Assembly: GCF_018224885.1 (NCBI RefSeq)
Contig: NZ_JAGTXB010000029.1
Coordinates: 1 to 64,000 of the forward strand
Reading direction: 5' to 3'
DNA length: 64,000 bases
Source of the DNA: Chitinophaga hostae
Lineage (GTDB): Bacteria; Bacteroidota; Bacteroidia; Chitinophagales; Chitinophagaceae
Shown piece after piece: positions 51,311 to 60,235 of the stretch (the stretch's first letter is position 1; every line of letters begins with the position of its first letter). The notes under the pieces are model-generated. The model did not search any database. It saw only the letters and a list, made by a program, of their open reading frames with translations, and had not been told where the DNA came from. The position numbers were made by a program, and so were the translations under genes.

Positions 51311-51391
51311 TTCCGGTATAACCACCGGGAAAACAATCAAGGTGAATGCAAAACCTTGGGGAGAATCCGGGCAACTGGTTCTCCCCTTTTT
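51311..51391 (+). ncRNA. Candidate structured leader or small RNA ending in a terminator
   Basis: Three hairpins in a row: CCGGT/ACCGG (51313-51328), CAAGGT/ACCTTG (51338-51358), and GGGGAGAA/TTCTCCCC (51358-51386) followed by TTTTT. A full terminator here has no plus-strand gene before it (the neighbour at 51161 runs the other way). So it must end a small RNA or act as an attenuator in the leader of the GH71/99-like gene 89 bases downstream. I cannot match it to a known riboswitch. The rest of 51162-51310 shows no gene. Confidence 0.55.
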
Positions 51392-51479
51392 AAAAAAACA
51401 GGACGCCGGCTAATGAAAAAATTCCAATATGATGCGCTGCGCTTCCCCTTATTCCACGTTAACAATAAACAGTATACAT

Positions 51480-52745
51480 ATGAAGCGTATCTTAACAGCT
51501 TTCCTTTTCCTGCTGGTAACGCCTGCGCTGGCACAGTTGAAACACAGCAGGGAATCGCAGTATCCCACCTATCACGGGCTTATCATGGCCGGCTACCAGG
51601 GTTGGTTCCGTGCCGGCGGCGATGGTTCGGGCGCACAGCGGTTTTCCTACGGCGATGAAACACGCAGTGGTATTGACATGTGGCCTGATGTCAGCGAATA
51701 TGAAAAAACCTATACCACGCCGTTCAAACTGGCCAACGGGCAGCCCGCCCGCTTCTTCAGTTCCTACGATAAAAGTACGGTAGACCTGCATTTCAAATGG
51801 ATGCAGCAGTACGGCGTGGATGGTGTATTTATGCAACGCTTTTTCAATAATGCCAAACGCCACGACAGCATCTCCGGCCTTATATTGAAAAATGCCTTTG
51901 CCGCGGCATCCAAATACAAAAGGGCCATTGCCGTAATGTATGACCTGTCCGGCTTAAAAGCCTCCGGCGAAGACTGTTCCGCCATTATCGAAGACTGGAA
52001 ATACCTGGTGGATCAGCTGAAAGTAACCAATCAACCCGGCGCAAAAACCTATTTACAGGAAAATGGTAAACCCGTGGTGGCTATCTGGGGCATCGGCTTT
52101 CCGGATCGGCCGTATAACCTGCGCAATATCGGACTAGACAGGTTGATTGATTTTCTTAAAAATGATCCGGTATACGGAGGTTGTGCAGTGATGCTGGGCG
52201 TACCCACCGCCTGGCGTACACTGAATGCAGATTGTTTGCCCGACCCCTATCTGCATACCCTCATCAAACAAGCCGATATTGTGCTGCCATGGAACGTACA
52301 GCGCTATTCCCCCCTGCTGCATAACGATATGGACCGCTTCCGTGACAATCTCATAGAAGACCTGGCCTGGTGCCGCAACAATAAAGTGGAATACGTGCCT
52401 TGTGTATACCCCGGGTTCAGCTGGCATAACCTTAGCAAATATGAATTTCCGGACGATGTAAAGCCCTCTGGTTCCATTCCCCGGCAGGGCGGCCGTTTCT
52501 ACTGGCAACAGATCACCACGGCGCTCACGGCAGGCGCCAGCATGCTGTATGTAGCCATGTTTGATGAAGTAAATGAGGCCACGGCCATTTTTAAAGCTTC
52601 CGATCAGCCACCGGTAAGCAGCACTACCCCCTTTATTAACCTGGATGGTAAACCATCGGATCATTATCTATGGTTAACCGGAGAAGCAGCTAAAATGCTC
52701 CGCAATGAAATACCGGTCAGTACAAAAATGCCGGAAAGGAAATAA
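51480..52745 (+). CDS. Secreted GH71/GH99-like glycoside hydrolase
   Basis: 421 aa. ATG 51480 (MKRILTAFLFLLVTPALAQ) gives a clean signal peptide; an upstream in-frame ATG at 51429 is not used. The mature protein matches the Bacteroidota 'glycoside hydrolase family 71/99-like' group: HGLIMAGYQGWFRAGGDGSG, FKWMQQYGVDGVFMQRF, IAVMYDLSGL, VAIWGIGFPDRPYN, YVPCVYPGFSWHNL and LYVAMFDEVNEATAIF (Glu/Asp-rich end). GH99 enzymes are endo-alpha-mannosidases/mannanases and GH71 are alpha-1,3-glucanases; the exact linkage is not evident. Expression may be conditional on the attenuator-like structure upstream. Confidence 0.87.
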   Translation: MKRILTAFLFLLVTPALAQLKHSRESQYPTYHGLIMAGYQGWFRAGGDGSGAQRFSYGDETRSGIDMWPDVSEYEKTYTTPFKLANGQPARFFSSYDKSTVDLHFKWMQQYGVDGVFMQRFFNNAKRHDSISGLILKNAFAAASKYKRAIAVMYDLSGLKASGEDCSAIIEDWKYLVDQLKVTNQPGAKTYLQENGKPVVAIWGIGFPDRPYNLRNIGLDRLIDFLKNDPVYGGCAVMLGVPTAWRTLNADCLPDPYLHTLIKQADIVLPWNVQRYSPLLHNDMDRFRDNLIEDLAWCRNNKVEYVPCVYPGFSWHNLSKYEFPDDVKPSGSIPRQGGRFYWQQITTALTAGASMLYVAMFDEVNEATAIFKASDQPPVSSTTPFINLDGKPSDHYLWLTGEAAKMLRNEIPVSTKMPERK

Positions 52746-52751
52746 AGGTTG

Positions 52752-52791
52752 ATGCCATAAGATGGTTAACTTATCAACCGTCTTATGGCAT
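52752..52791 (+). terminator. Long hairpin after the GH71/99-like gene
   Basis: 16-bp stem (ATGCCATAAGA...GGTT / AACC...TCTTATGGCAT, one G-T pair) with an 8-base loop, 6 bases after the stop. No T-tract. Confidence 0.65.
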
Positions 52792-52849
52792 ATGACAATT
52801 TCGCATTTGGTATTGCGCCCCCGGCTGGCATGATCGTACCGTAGCCAGG

Positions 52850-53140
52850 TTGCGACTCAAAACCTGTGCACAAATCCGGCATAACTCCTTTTTCCTGTTC
52901 GGGGAACTTATTTCCGGCCGTTTTGAAAAAGGTAACTACCTGGATCTGACGATGATAGGCATTAACTATCAACCCCGGATCAAAGCATTCGAGTTTGCGC
53001 TATACAAAACAGAAGACGGTATTTCGAGGGAGGATATCGGATTTCCTGTAGATGAATTACCGGCGGAAGAACGGGTTTATCTCCTGCAACAAGCAACTGG
53101 AAATCAAACAATTGATATTATTACTGAAAGAAACGGATAA
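52850..53140 (+). CDS. Small beta-domain protein, start unclear
   Basis: About 96 aa from a TTG at 52850; there is no ATG in frame before the upstream TGA at 52793. The text from FFLFGELISGRFEKGNYLDL onward, with a later AFEFALYKTEDGISREDIGF and LPAEERVYLL, resembles small proteins with an EF-Tu domain-2-like barrel found in Bacteroidota. I cannot assign a function. Either a TTG start is used or the 5' end has decayed. It is convergent with the next gene, 7 bases apart. Confidence 0.45.
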   Translation: MRLKTCAQIRHNSFFLFGELISGRFEKGNYLDLTMIGINYQPRIKAFEFALYKTEDGISREDIGFPVDELPAEERVYLLQQATGNQTIDIITERNG

Positions 53141-53147
53141 CAAACAC

Positions 53148-53537
53148 CTACTTTACTACCTGCACCGCCATAAACTTTCCTTTAGCCAGCAGGTATACGC
53201 CGCCAAAATAAGAGGCAATGCCCACCAACGCGAAGATAATGACCATGCGGATAATTTTCCGCCGGTTGCCTTTTCTCCGGCACTCGCGGCTCAGGATCAT
53301 CTGCTCTATTTCCAGCCAGCTTCTGCCGGGATCGCCGGTGCGGAAGCGCTGCTCCAGACTACCTGTTCTTATCATTTGCCGGTACGCGGCTGCAACGGAT
53401 TTTGCATTGGGAATGTTATCCATCAATGCGATCAATTCCTTGGTGTCATCATCTGACGTCTGTCGGGTTAACGGTACCTTTTCAGGATCCTTTTTAAGCA
53501 TCACCCTATCTGCAATCATTTTAAAATAAGTATTCAT
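53148..53537 (-). CDS. Hypothetical protein with one C-terminal membrane helix
   Basis: 129 aa. A charged cytoplasmic part (DDDTKELIALMDNIPNAKS, then SLEQRFRTGDPGRSWLEIEQ) is followed by RRKGNRRKIIRMVIIFALVG and a membrane helix ending 9 residues before a short tail. The layout recalls the cytoplasmic and membrane parts of FecR anti-sigma factors without the periplasmic domain, but similarity is weak. No assigned role. Region 53538-53811 upstream holds no gene I can see. Confidence 0.6.
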   Translation of the reverse strand: MNTYFKMIADRVMLKKDPEKVPLTRQTSDDDTKELIALMDNIPNAKSVAAAYRQMIRTGSLEQRFRTGDPGRSWLEIEQMILSRECRRKGNRRKIIRMVIIFALVGIASYFGGVYLLAKGKFMAVQVVK

Positions 53538-53811
53538 AATAATGCCTGCATGAATGGTTTAATATCGGTATTGTATCTACGACATTCACGCATGGATAGT
53601 TTTACTATTTGCAAGAAAAACCTTTTAGCAAAACAACAGCGGGCATTTGCCTCATATATTTATTATAGATATTATTTACGGCGGTTATATACGATTTCTT
53701 TGTCAACAAACCGATAAAGTCCCTCTTTAATACGGACGCCTAACCATGGCATCTAAAATACCTTACCACACGCCATTTCCGCCGATTCATCCACTCAATC
53801 CCGCCACTACA

Positions 53812-53829
53812 GAATTCCTTTAGGAATTA
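53812..53829. promoter_or_regulatory. Palindrome upstream of response regulator
   Basis: AATTCCT-TT-AGGAATT, a perfect 7-bp inverted repeat, followed by TATTTTTA (near TAnnTTTG) 4 bases before the ATG at 53846. Possible autoregulatory site of the OmpR-type regulator. Confidence 0.4.
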
Positions 53830-53845
53830 TCCCTATTTTTAGCCC

Positions 53846-54517
53846 ATGAAAGTGCTGATTATAGAAGACGAGCCTGCGCTCAGAGCCAATATACAGGAAT
53901 ACCTGGAACGCCAGGGCTACGTATGTGAACTGGCGGCAGATTATAAACAAGCCATAGATAAAGTCAATGAGTTTGACTACGACTGTGTGGTGGCGGATAT
54001 TAGTCTCCCACTGGGCAGTGGACTCGACGTGGTAAAAGAACTTAAACTGCTCGAATCCAGGGCAGGCATCATCATCATTTCTGCGAAAGACTCCCTGGAA
54101 GATAAACTCAGCGGCCTGGAACTCGGTGCCGATGATTATCTTACCAAACCATTCCATCTCTCTGAACTCAACGCCCGTGTAAACGCTATTTTACGCCGCA
54201 AAAACTTTGATGGCAATACCACCATCAACTTCTCAGAAATCACCATCAAACCAGCTTCCAAAACAGTGCTGGTACACAATAAGTCTATCACACTCACCGG
54301 CAAAGAATACCAGCTGCTGCTCTACTTCATTGCCAACCAACACCGCGTAGTCACCAAATCAGCGCTGGCAGGGCATCTCTGGGGAGATGAATACGACCAG
54401 GCCGGGTCCTACGATTTTATTTATACCCATATCAAAAACCTTCGTAAAAAAATGCTGGAAGCCGGCGGAGAAGATTATATCAAAACGGTTTACGGCACCG
54501 GTTACCGCTTCGGATAA
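53846..54517 (+). CDS. OmpR-family response regulator
   Basis: 223 aa. Receiver domain: MKVLIIEDEPALRANIQEYL, phospho-acceptor Asp51 in CVVADISLPLGSG, IIIISAKDS and YLTKPFHLSEL. Winged-helix output: TLTGKEYQLLLYFIANQHRV, HLWGDEYDQAGSYDFIYTHI and the end VYGTGYRFG. Forms a two-component system with the kinase at 54556, 38 bases downstream. The TonB receptor gene at 56029 is a plausible target. Confidence 0.95.
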   Translation: MKVLIIEDEPALRANIQEYLERQGYVCELAADYKQAIDKVNEFDYDCVVADISLPLGSGLDVVKELKLLESRAGIIIISAKDSLEDKLSGLELGADDYLTKPFHLSELNARVNAILRRKNFDGNTTINFSEITIKPASKTVLVHNKSITLTGKEYQLLLYFIANQHRVVTKSALAGHLWGDEYDQAGSYDFIYTHIKNLRKKMLEAGGEDYIKTVYGTGYRFG

Positions 54518-54555
54518 CCCATCACGCATCACTGTTTAAAAAGTATCCTGCTATC

Positions 54556-55824
54556 ATGAAGCTGCTGACTAAAACCACCGTATATTTTTTGCTGATCATG
54601 TTGCCTGTTTTCGCTGCGGGCGCCTTCTACCTGTATACAAAATTTAATAAGGAAATAAAACATGAAACGGATGAAGAACTGGTAAATGATAAACTGCAAT
54701 GGATGCGCTACCTCGACACCGCCAGCGTAAACAATCCTATCTTCAGTATCAGCACACCAGAGTTCAATTTACAGCCCACAGAAAAAGCAGCGCAAAGCAA
54801 ACATAAACTCAAAGGCATAAACATATACCAGGAACCGGAAAATACCTATGCCCCGTTTCGCCAGCTCTCGCAGGTGATTACACTACACAACAACAATTAT
54901 GAACTGGTACTGCGTAAGTCGCTGATAGAAAAAGATGACCTCATCAAAAATGTGGTATTCGTAATGCTCGCAGCCTTTGCCGGCCTGTTCCTGTTTGTAT
55001 TACTGATCAACTGGCTGATCAGCAAAAGCGTGTGGAAACCTTTCTATCAATCGCTCGGAAAAATACAACGCCTGCAACTGAATAAAATGGAAGCCACCGT
55101 GTTTGATCACACCGTCACCCATGAATTCAACCAGCTGAATGCCGCCCTCAACAACATGACTACACGCATTCACAACGATTATACCAGCATCAAAGAACTC
55201 ACCGAAGATGCAGCGCATGAAATGCAAACGCCGCTGGCCATAGCCCAAAGTAAACTCGAACTGCTGCTGCAGGATGATACCCTTTCTGAAGCACAACTGC
55301 AAAGTATCCTGATCAGCTACGATGAGCTGCAACGCCTGTCGAAACTCAATCATAACCTGCTCCTGCTGGCAAAAATTGAAAACCAGCAATACCCCGTTAC
55401 CGAACAACCCAACCTTTGTGCAGTAATAGAAAAATACCTGTTGTTGTTTGAAGAACTGATCCGGGAGAAAGATCTCATCATCTATAAAGAAATGACAGAC
55501 CATGCGCCATGGCCGCTGCACCCGGCACTCGCAGATATCATGGTCAGTAACCTCCTCGGCAATGCTATCAAATACAATTACCCGAACGGTCGTATCGATA
55601 TCCGGGTAAACGCCAACACATTCAGTATAGCCAATACCAGCCAGCTTCCCGAAATCCCCGCCGACATACTGTTTCAACGTTTCAAGAAACAGAATACCGG
55701 CTACACCAACTCAAATGGACTGGGACTCGCCATCGTGAAAAAAATAGCCGACTCTTACCGCCTTCAACTGCACTACAGCTTTAAGAATGGAGAGCATGTA
55801 ATCACGGTCACCCCCGGACTGTGA
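54556..55824 (+). CDS. Sensor histidine kinase (two-component partner)
   Basis: 422 aa. Helix 1 (VYFLLIMLPVFAAGAFYLY), a periplasmic sensor of about 100 residues (35-135), helix 2 (VVFVMLAAFAGLFLFVLLIN), a HAMP-like segment, then the kinase: H-box EDAAHEMQTPLAIAQSKLEL (His221), N-box VSNLLGNAIKYN and GLGLAIVKKIA. The G1 box is weak (FSIANTSQLPEI), as in other members of this Bacteroidota subgroup. Partner of the regulator at 53846. The last codons form part of a long inverted repeat. Confidence 0.94.
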   Translation: MKLLTKTTVYFLLIMLPVFAAGAFYLYTKFNKEIKHETDEELVNDKLQWMRYLDTASVNNPIFSISTPEFNLQPTEKAAQSKHKLKGINIYQEPENTYAPFRQLSQVITLHNNNYELVLRKSLIEKDDLIKNVVFVMLAAFAGLFLFVLLINWLISKSVWKPFYQSLGKIQRLQLNKMEATVFDHTVTHEFNQLNAALNNMTTRIHNDYTSIKELTEDAAHEMQTPLAIAQSKLELLLQDDTLSEAQLQSILISYDELQRLSKLNHNLLLLAKIENQQYPVTEQPNLCAVIEKYLLLFEELIREKDLIIYKEMTDHAPWPLHPALADIMVSNLLGNAIKYNYPNGRIDIRVNANTFSIANTSQLPEIPADILFQRFKKQNTGYTNSNGLGLAIVKKIADSYRLQLHYSFKNGEHVITVTPGL

Positions 55825-55955
55825 TTTGTGTGATTAGTATGATTATCCTGATGAGCGAAGACGAATGTTATGCAATAGCAGTATCAACCTATGTCAATTT
55901 CCCTGATCATCTTTGTTCATCAGGATAATCATACTAATCACACTAATCACAGTCC
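55816..55955. repeat. 48-bp inverted repeat with 44-base loop
   Basis: Arms 55816-55863 and 55908-55955 match at 44 of 48 positions (shared core GTGTGATTAGTATGATTATC). The left arm includes the last codons and stop of the kinase gene; the right arm lies 73 bases before the TonB receptor ATG. No T-tract, no transposase, and the ends carry no obvious target duplication. It could be a REP/MITE-like element or an mRNA stabilising structure. Confidence 0.85.
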
Positions 55956-56028
55956 CGGGTTCAGATTCTCTCCAGATTCAATTCCTTCCTTTGTATTATC
56001 ATCAAATAGCATCAATCAGCGTGATCAT

Positions 56029-58020
56029 ATGAAACAAATCTTACTGTCAGCGATAATACTCTGCGCCGGCATTGGCATCCAGGCTCAAAACCGTGTACCC
56101 GTTCCCGTTAAAGACACCACGCAATTGCCGTCGAAAGACAGCATCAGCAAAGTGTCTGACCTCAACGAGGTAGTCATTTCATCTACCCGCAACAACAGCC
56201 GTATTGAAGACCTCCCCATGAAAGTAGAGGTATTGGGTAAGGAAGATATGATAGAAGAAAGTGGTATCAAACCAGGTAATGTGGCGAGCATACTCGGCGA
56301 TCTGTCTGTAATACATATCCAGAACACCTCGGCGGTAAGCGGTAACAATGCCATCCGTATGCAGGGACTCGATGGAAAGTATACCCAGCTGCTCCGCGAT
56401 GGTGTTCCTGTATACGAAGGATTGAGTGGAAATTTCGGTGTATTGGCGATTCCTCCGCTGGACCTGAAACAGATAGAGATCATCAAAGGCTCCGTATCCA
56501 CGTTGTATGGCGGCGGCGCTATTGCCGGTATCATCAACTTCATTGCCAAAACACCCGGCAATAAACCGGAACTAACCATACTGGCTAACCGCAGCACGCT
56601 AAAAGAAACGAATGTCAACGCCTATTATGCAGAACGCTATGGTAAAACCGGTCTTACCCTGTTTGCCGGCGTTACTACACAAAATCCGGTAGATGTAAAC
56701 AAAGACGGTTTCAGCGATGTTCCCCGTTTACGGCAATACCTGCTGCATCCCCGCTTCTTCTGGTATTTAAATCCGTTAACCACGCTGGTCGCAGGTTATA
56801 CCGGCACCATCGAAAAACGGGAAGGCGGCGACATGCAGGTACTCGACCATCGTGCCGATAATGTTCATCAGTATACAGAAGTGAACAACAGCGAACGGCA
56901 TAGCGCAGACCTCCAGTTTACCCGGAAAAACCTGGGCGGTGGCACGCTGGCCATTAAAGGCGTAGGCAGTTTCTTCCATCTGCAAAATGACCAGGGAACC
57001 TTTGCCCTGTTGGGAAATCAAACCAGTACCTACGCGGAAGCTTCGTATAATAAGAAAAGTGGTAAACACGACTGGGTAGCCGGATTAAACAATACCGGCG
57101 AAATGTACCGTCGTGCCAAAGGCGACAGCACCCTGCTGGGCAATTATACCTACAATACCATGGGCGCCTTTATTCAGGACGGATACCATATCACCGACCA
57201 GTTTATGGCCGAAGCCGGTCTGCGTGCCGACTACCACAATGTATTCGGCTGGTATGTGCTTCCCCGGCTGGCATTTGTGTACAAACCCGTAACAGATCTT
57301 TCCCTTCGCCTCAGCGGAGGTACAGGGTATAAATCACCTGCTATTTTTACCGCGCAAACGCAAAGCGTTGGCTACCGCAACCTGTTGCCTTTAAGCGCGG
57401 GCATTAAATCTGAAAGAAGCCAGGGCATCAACTTCGACGGCAACTACCATACTTCCCTCGGGAAGGTAGACGTAACGCTGAACCAGGCCCTGTACTACAC
57501 GCACATCAAAGATCCGATCCTGCCGGTAATGAACGAAAATGATCATAACACCGTGCTGCTGCAAAATATGCCCTACGCAGTAAACAGCTTAGGCACCGAT
57601 ACCTACCTGCGTTTTGAGCTCGACCACCTGGAATTGTACCTTGGTTATAACCATACGGTTTCCAGGTACAACAATACCGGTTCTACCAATATCGCCTTCG
57701 CACCACAGGATAAATTCGCCAGCACCCTGGCGTATGAAATAGCTGACAAATGGCGCTTTGGTATTGAGAATTCCTGGATCGGGAACCAGTATGATTACAA
57801 TAATCAAAAAACACCCAACTACTGGTTTTGGGCAGCTATGATTTCCCGGCAATTTGGCGAACATGTAACCCTGGTACTGAACGGAGAGAATATTTTTGAT
57901 GCCAGGCAGGGGAAAAATACACCGCTCTTTACCGGTCCGGTAAGCAATCCCAGCTTTGCCACCCTCTGGGGCCCGATAGATGGCCGCACCATCAACATGT
58001 CCGTAAAATTTAATTTATAG
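56029..58020 (+). CDS. TonB-dependent outer-membrane receptor
   Basis: 663 aa. ATG 56029 (MKQILLSAIILCAGIGIQAQ) gives a clean signal peptide; the open frame back to 55891 runs through the repeat and is not used. It has the plug (LNEVVISSTRNNSRIEDLPM, VIHIQNTSAVSGNNAIRMQG, GGGAIAGIINFIAK) and a barrel ending with FDARQGKNTPLF and VKFNL. There is no carboxypeptidase-like or STN domain, so it is of the siderophore/vitamin/metal type (FepA/CirA-like). It sits downstream of the two-component genes, suggesting signal-controlled uptake. Ligand unknown. Confidence 0.93.
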   Translation: MKQILLSAIILCAGIGIQAQNRVPVPVKDTTQLPSKDSISKVSDLNEVVISSTRNNSRIEDLPMKVEVLGKEDMIEESGIKPGNVASILGDLSVIHIQNTSAVSGNNAIRMQGLDGKYTQLLRDGVPVYEGLSGNFGVLAIPPLDLKQIEIIKGSVSTLYGGGAIAGIINFIAKTPGNKPELTILANRSTLKETNVNAYYAERYGKTGLTLFAGVTTQNPVDVNKDGFSDVPRLRQYLLHPRFFWYLNPLTTLVAGYTGTIEKREGGDMQVLDHRADNVHQYTEVNNSERHSADLQFTRKNLGGGTLAIKGVGSFFHLQNDQGTFALLGNQTSTYAEASYNKKSGKHDWVAGLNNTGEMYRRAKGDSTLLGNYTYNTMGAFIQDGYHITDQFMAEAGLRADYHNVFGWYVLPRLAFVYKPVTDLSLRLSGGTGYKSPAIFTAQTQSVGYRNLLPLSAGIKSERSQGINFDGNYHTSLGKVDVTLNQALYYTHIKDPILPVMNENDHNTVLLQNMPYAVNSLGTDTYLRFELDHLELYLGYNHTVSRYNNTGSTNIAFAPQDKFASTLAYEIADKWRFGIENSWIGNQYDYNNQKTPNYWFWAAMISRQFGEHVTLVLNGENIFDARQGKNTPLFTGPVSNPSFATLWGPIDGRTINMSVKFNL

Positions 58021-58029
58021 ATAATATTG

Positions 58030-58099
58030 AGAACGGCGTACCTTTGCGATCCTAATTTTCTGTGCAAATGAAATTTGTCAAAAACAGGTACGCCGTTCT
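58030..58099. repeat. 14-bp inverted repeat spanning the LtaS-like gene start
   Basis: AGAACGGCGTACCT at 58030-58043 and its exact complement AGGTACGCCGTTCT at 58086-58099 flank the ATG at 58068. The left arm overlaps TACCTTTG (58039-58046), an exact TAnnTTTG box; the right arm is codons 7-11. In read-through RNA from the TonB gene it would fold over the start region; transcripts from the local promoter would lack the left arm. Confidence 0.7.
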
Positions 58100-60017
58100 A
58101 TTTGGCTTCGGCATCCTGGCCCTCATCCTGTCATTCCTGGTTAGAACTGCGTTACTGGTCTGGATCTACCCGCAATCCGGCCTTCATATCACCAACATAC
58201 CGGCTATATATGGCAAAGGCCTGATCTTCGATATCGGTGTAGCCCTGTTCTTTACCATCGCCTATGCGTTTTACCTGCTGATACTGCCGCAGCGGCTCAA
58301 CAACACACTATTTAACCGGATCTTTACTTATACCGGTTTTTTCCTGGCGTTGATGATCCTGGTATTCTCGTTCTTTGCAGAATTCACGTTCTGGGGAGAA
58401 TATGCCGGTCGCTTCGATTTTATCGCGGTAGATTATCTCATATACACATATGAGGTAATTGAAAATATCAATGAGTCGTATCCATTGCCATTATTGATCG
58501 GCGGAGTACTGGTATTTACCGGCTTGCTGACCTGGCTTCTCAGCCGCCGGGGCACCTTCCGGAACAGCTTCCAGTCAAATACTTCCTTCGGCAAACGCCT
58601 CCTCACCTTCTGTACATTGCTGGGCCTCCTGCTGCTGCACGTCTTTTTTGTAAACAATACCTGGGCAGAACAAAGCAAAAACCGTTACGCACAGGAATTA
58701 TCCAAAGCCGGCGTTTACTCATTTGTATCTGCCTACCTGAATAATGAACTGGCCTACGATAAATATTATTTGCTGGAAGATAACAGCAACGCCTTCAGCC
58801 GCATGCGTGGCCTCCTGCAATCGCCTGACAGCCGCTATCTCGATAATGGTAACAGCATTTACAGAAGTATAACGGATACGGCTATACGTGTTGCGCCCAA
58901 TGTGATCATGGTCACTATTGAAAGCTTCAGCGCTGATTTCATGGAACGTTTCGGCAATACGCAGCACATCACGCCCGTTCTCGACAGTATTGCCAAACAG
59001 GGACTCCTGTTTACCAATATGTATGCTACCGGCACCCGCACAGTAAGAGGTATGGAAGCATTGACGCTGGCTGTTCCCCCTACGCCCGGGCAGAGCATTG
59101 TTCGCCGCAAAAACAATGAGAACCTGTTTTCCGTAGGACAAATATTCGAACAGGCAGGTTACGAAAGCACCTTTTTCTACGGGGGCGACGGCTACTTCGA
59201 TAACATGAATAAATTTTTTGGTAACAACGGCTACGATATCACCGACCGGCACCGCCGCCAGTTTGTGGAAGATGAAATCGCCACCACGCGTACCAATATA
59301 CCGGATAGCGCGGTGCAGTTCTCCAATGCATGGGGCATTTGTGATGAAGACATATACAACGCCGCCATCAGAAGCGCCGATGCAAAGTATGCTGCAGGGA
59401 AACCGTTTTACGATTTCATCATGACCACTTCTAACCACCGGCCTTTTACCTATCCTTCCGGTAAAATAGATATCCCCTCCGGCGCCAGCCGCGAAGGGGC
59501 GGTAAAATATACGGACTACGCCATTGGCCAGTTCCTGAAAAACATCAGTGCCAAACCCTGGTTCAAAAATACCGTGGTCATTTTTGTGGCAGACCACTGC
59601 GCCAGCAGCGCCGGTAAAAATGAAATAGAAATCAGCAAGTATCATATCCCCTGCATCCTGTATAACGTACCCGGATATGCACCGCAGGAGATCAGCGCCA
59701 TGTGCTCCCAGATAGATATTTACCCTACCCTCCTGGGCTTACTCCATTGGAGCTATAACAGCAAACTGTACGGTAAAAATGTGCTGGAACCAGGCTACCA
59801 GCCACGCGCTATGGTCAGCACCTATCAGAAACTGGGCTACCTGGAACCAGGCAAATTGCTTATTCTGAGTCCCCAGCAAAAAGCACAGTGCTTTAGCTGG
59901 AACCAGGCCCGCAATGAACAACATACCGCCCCTATGGACAGCGGCCTGCTGAAAAACAGTATGGCCAATTACCAGACCGCCTACTTCCTGTTTAAAAACG
60001 GAGGTATGAAGAAATAA
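58068..60017 (+). CDS. LtaS-like membrane sulfatase/phosphoglycerol transferase family protein
   Basis: 649 aa. ATG 58068 (MKFVKNRYAVLFGFGIL) is used; a GTG two codons earlier is in frame. Five membrane helices (about 8-195), then a periplasmic alkaline-phosphatase-superfamily domain: NVIMVTIESFSADFM (metal Glu), nucleophile Thr in TGTRTVRGMEALTL, FYGGDGYFDNMNKFFGNNGY, MTTSNHRPFTYP, and FVADHCASSAGKNE. Gram-negative relatives transfer phosphoglycerol or phosphoethanolamine to periplasmic glucans or lipids; lipoteichoic acid is not expected here. Its own promoter box is visible. Confidence 0.9.
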   Translation: MKFVKNRYAVLFGFGILALILSFLVRTALLVWIYPQSGLHITNIPAIYGKGLIFDIGVALFFTIAYAFYLLILPQRLNNTLFNRIFTYTGFFLALMILVFSFFAEFTFWGEYAGRFDFIAVDYLIYTYEVIENINESYPLPLLIGGVLVFTGLLTWLLSRRGTFRNSFQSNTSFGKRLLTFCTLLGLLLLHVFFVNNTWAEQSKNRYAQELSKAGVYSFVSAYLNNELAYDKYYLLEDNSNAFSRMRGLLQSPDSRYLDNGNSIYRSITDTAIRVAPNVIMVTIESFSADFMERFGNTQHITPVLDSIAKQGLLFTNMYATGTRTVRGMEALTLAVPPTPGQSIVRRKNNENLFSVGQIFEQAGYESTFFYGGDGYFDNMNKFFGNNGYDITDRHRRQFVEDEIATTRTNIPDSAVQFSNAWGICDEDIYNAAIRSADAKYAAGKPFYDFIMTTSNHRPFTYPSGKIDIPSGASREGAVKYTDYAIGQFLKNISAKPWFKNTVVIFVADHCASSAGKNEIEISKYHIPCILYNVPGYAPQEISAMCSQIDIYPTLLGLLHWSYNSKLYGKNVLEPGYQPRAMVSTYQKLGYLEPGKLLILSPQQKAQCFSWNQARNEQHTAPMDSGLLKNSMANYQTAYFLFKNGGMKK

Positions 60018-60029
60018 CAAATAAGTTAT

Positions 60030-60080
60030 CCGGAGAATTTGTTACATCAGCTATCCCCCCGGCTGTAACAAATTCTCCGG
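60030..60080 (+). terminator. Perfect 17-bp hairpin after the LtaS-like gene
   Basis: CCGGAGAATTTGTTACA / TGTAACAAATTCTCCGG with a 17-base loop, 13 bases after the stop. A T-tract is missing, so it may act in 3'-end protection as well as termination. 60081-60235 shows no gene. Confidence 0.7.
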
Positions 60081-60235
60081 GTAATTAATAATTCATGATT
60101 GAGTTTCCCGTTAATTCCCTAAATTTATTTTCCCGGTATCATCTTAATATCTTATTCTCTTACCGGCGCACATAATCTGGCCTTCTTTTAAACACAGCAA
60201 TTTCCAATGTATCGCATAACTGTTCACCAACAGCA

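Noticed and set aside
55891..56028. N-terminal extension of the TonB receptor frame
   Set aside because: The extension is read through the right arm of the inverted repeat and precedes a textbook signal peptide at 56029.
58719..59645. 308-codon open frame on the minus strand
   Set aside because: It is antisense to the sulfatase domain of the LtaS-like gene, whose motifs are intact; the antisense translation has no recognisable features.
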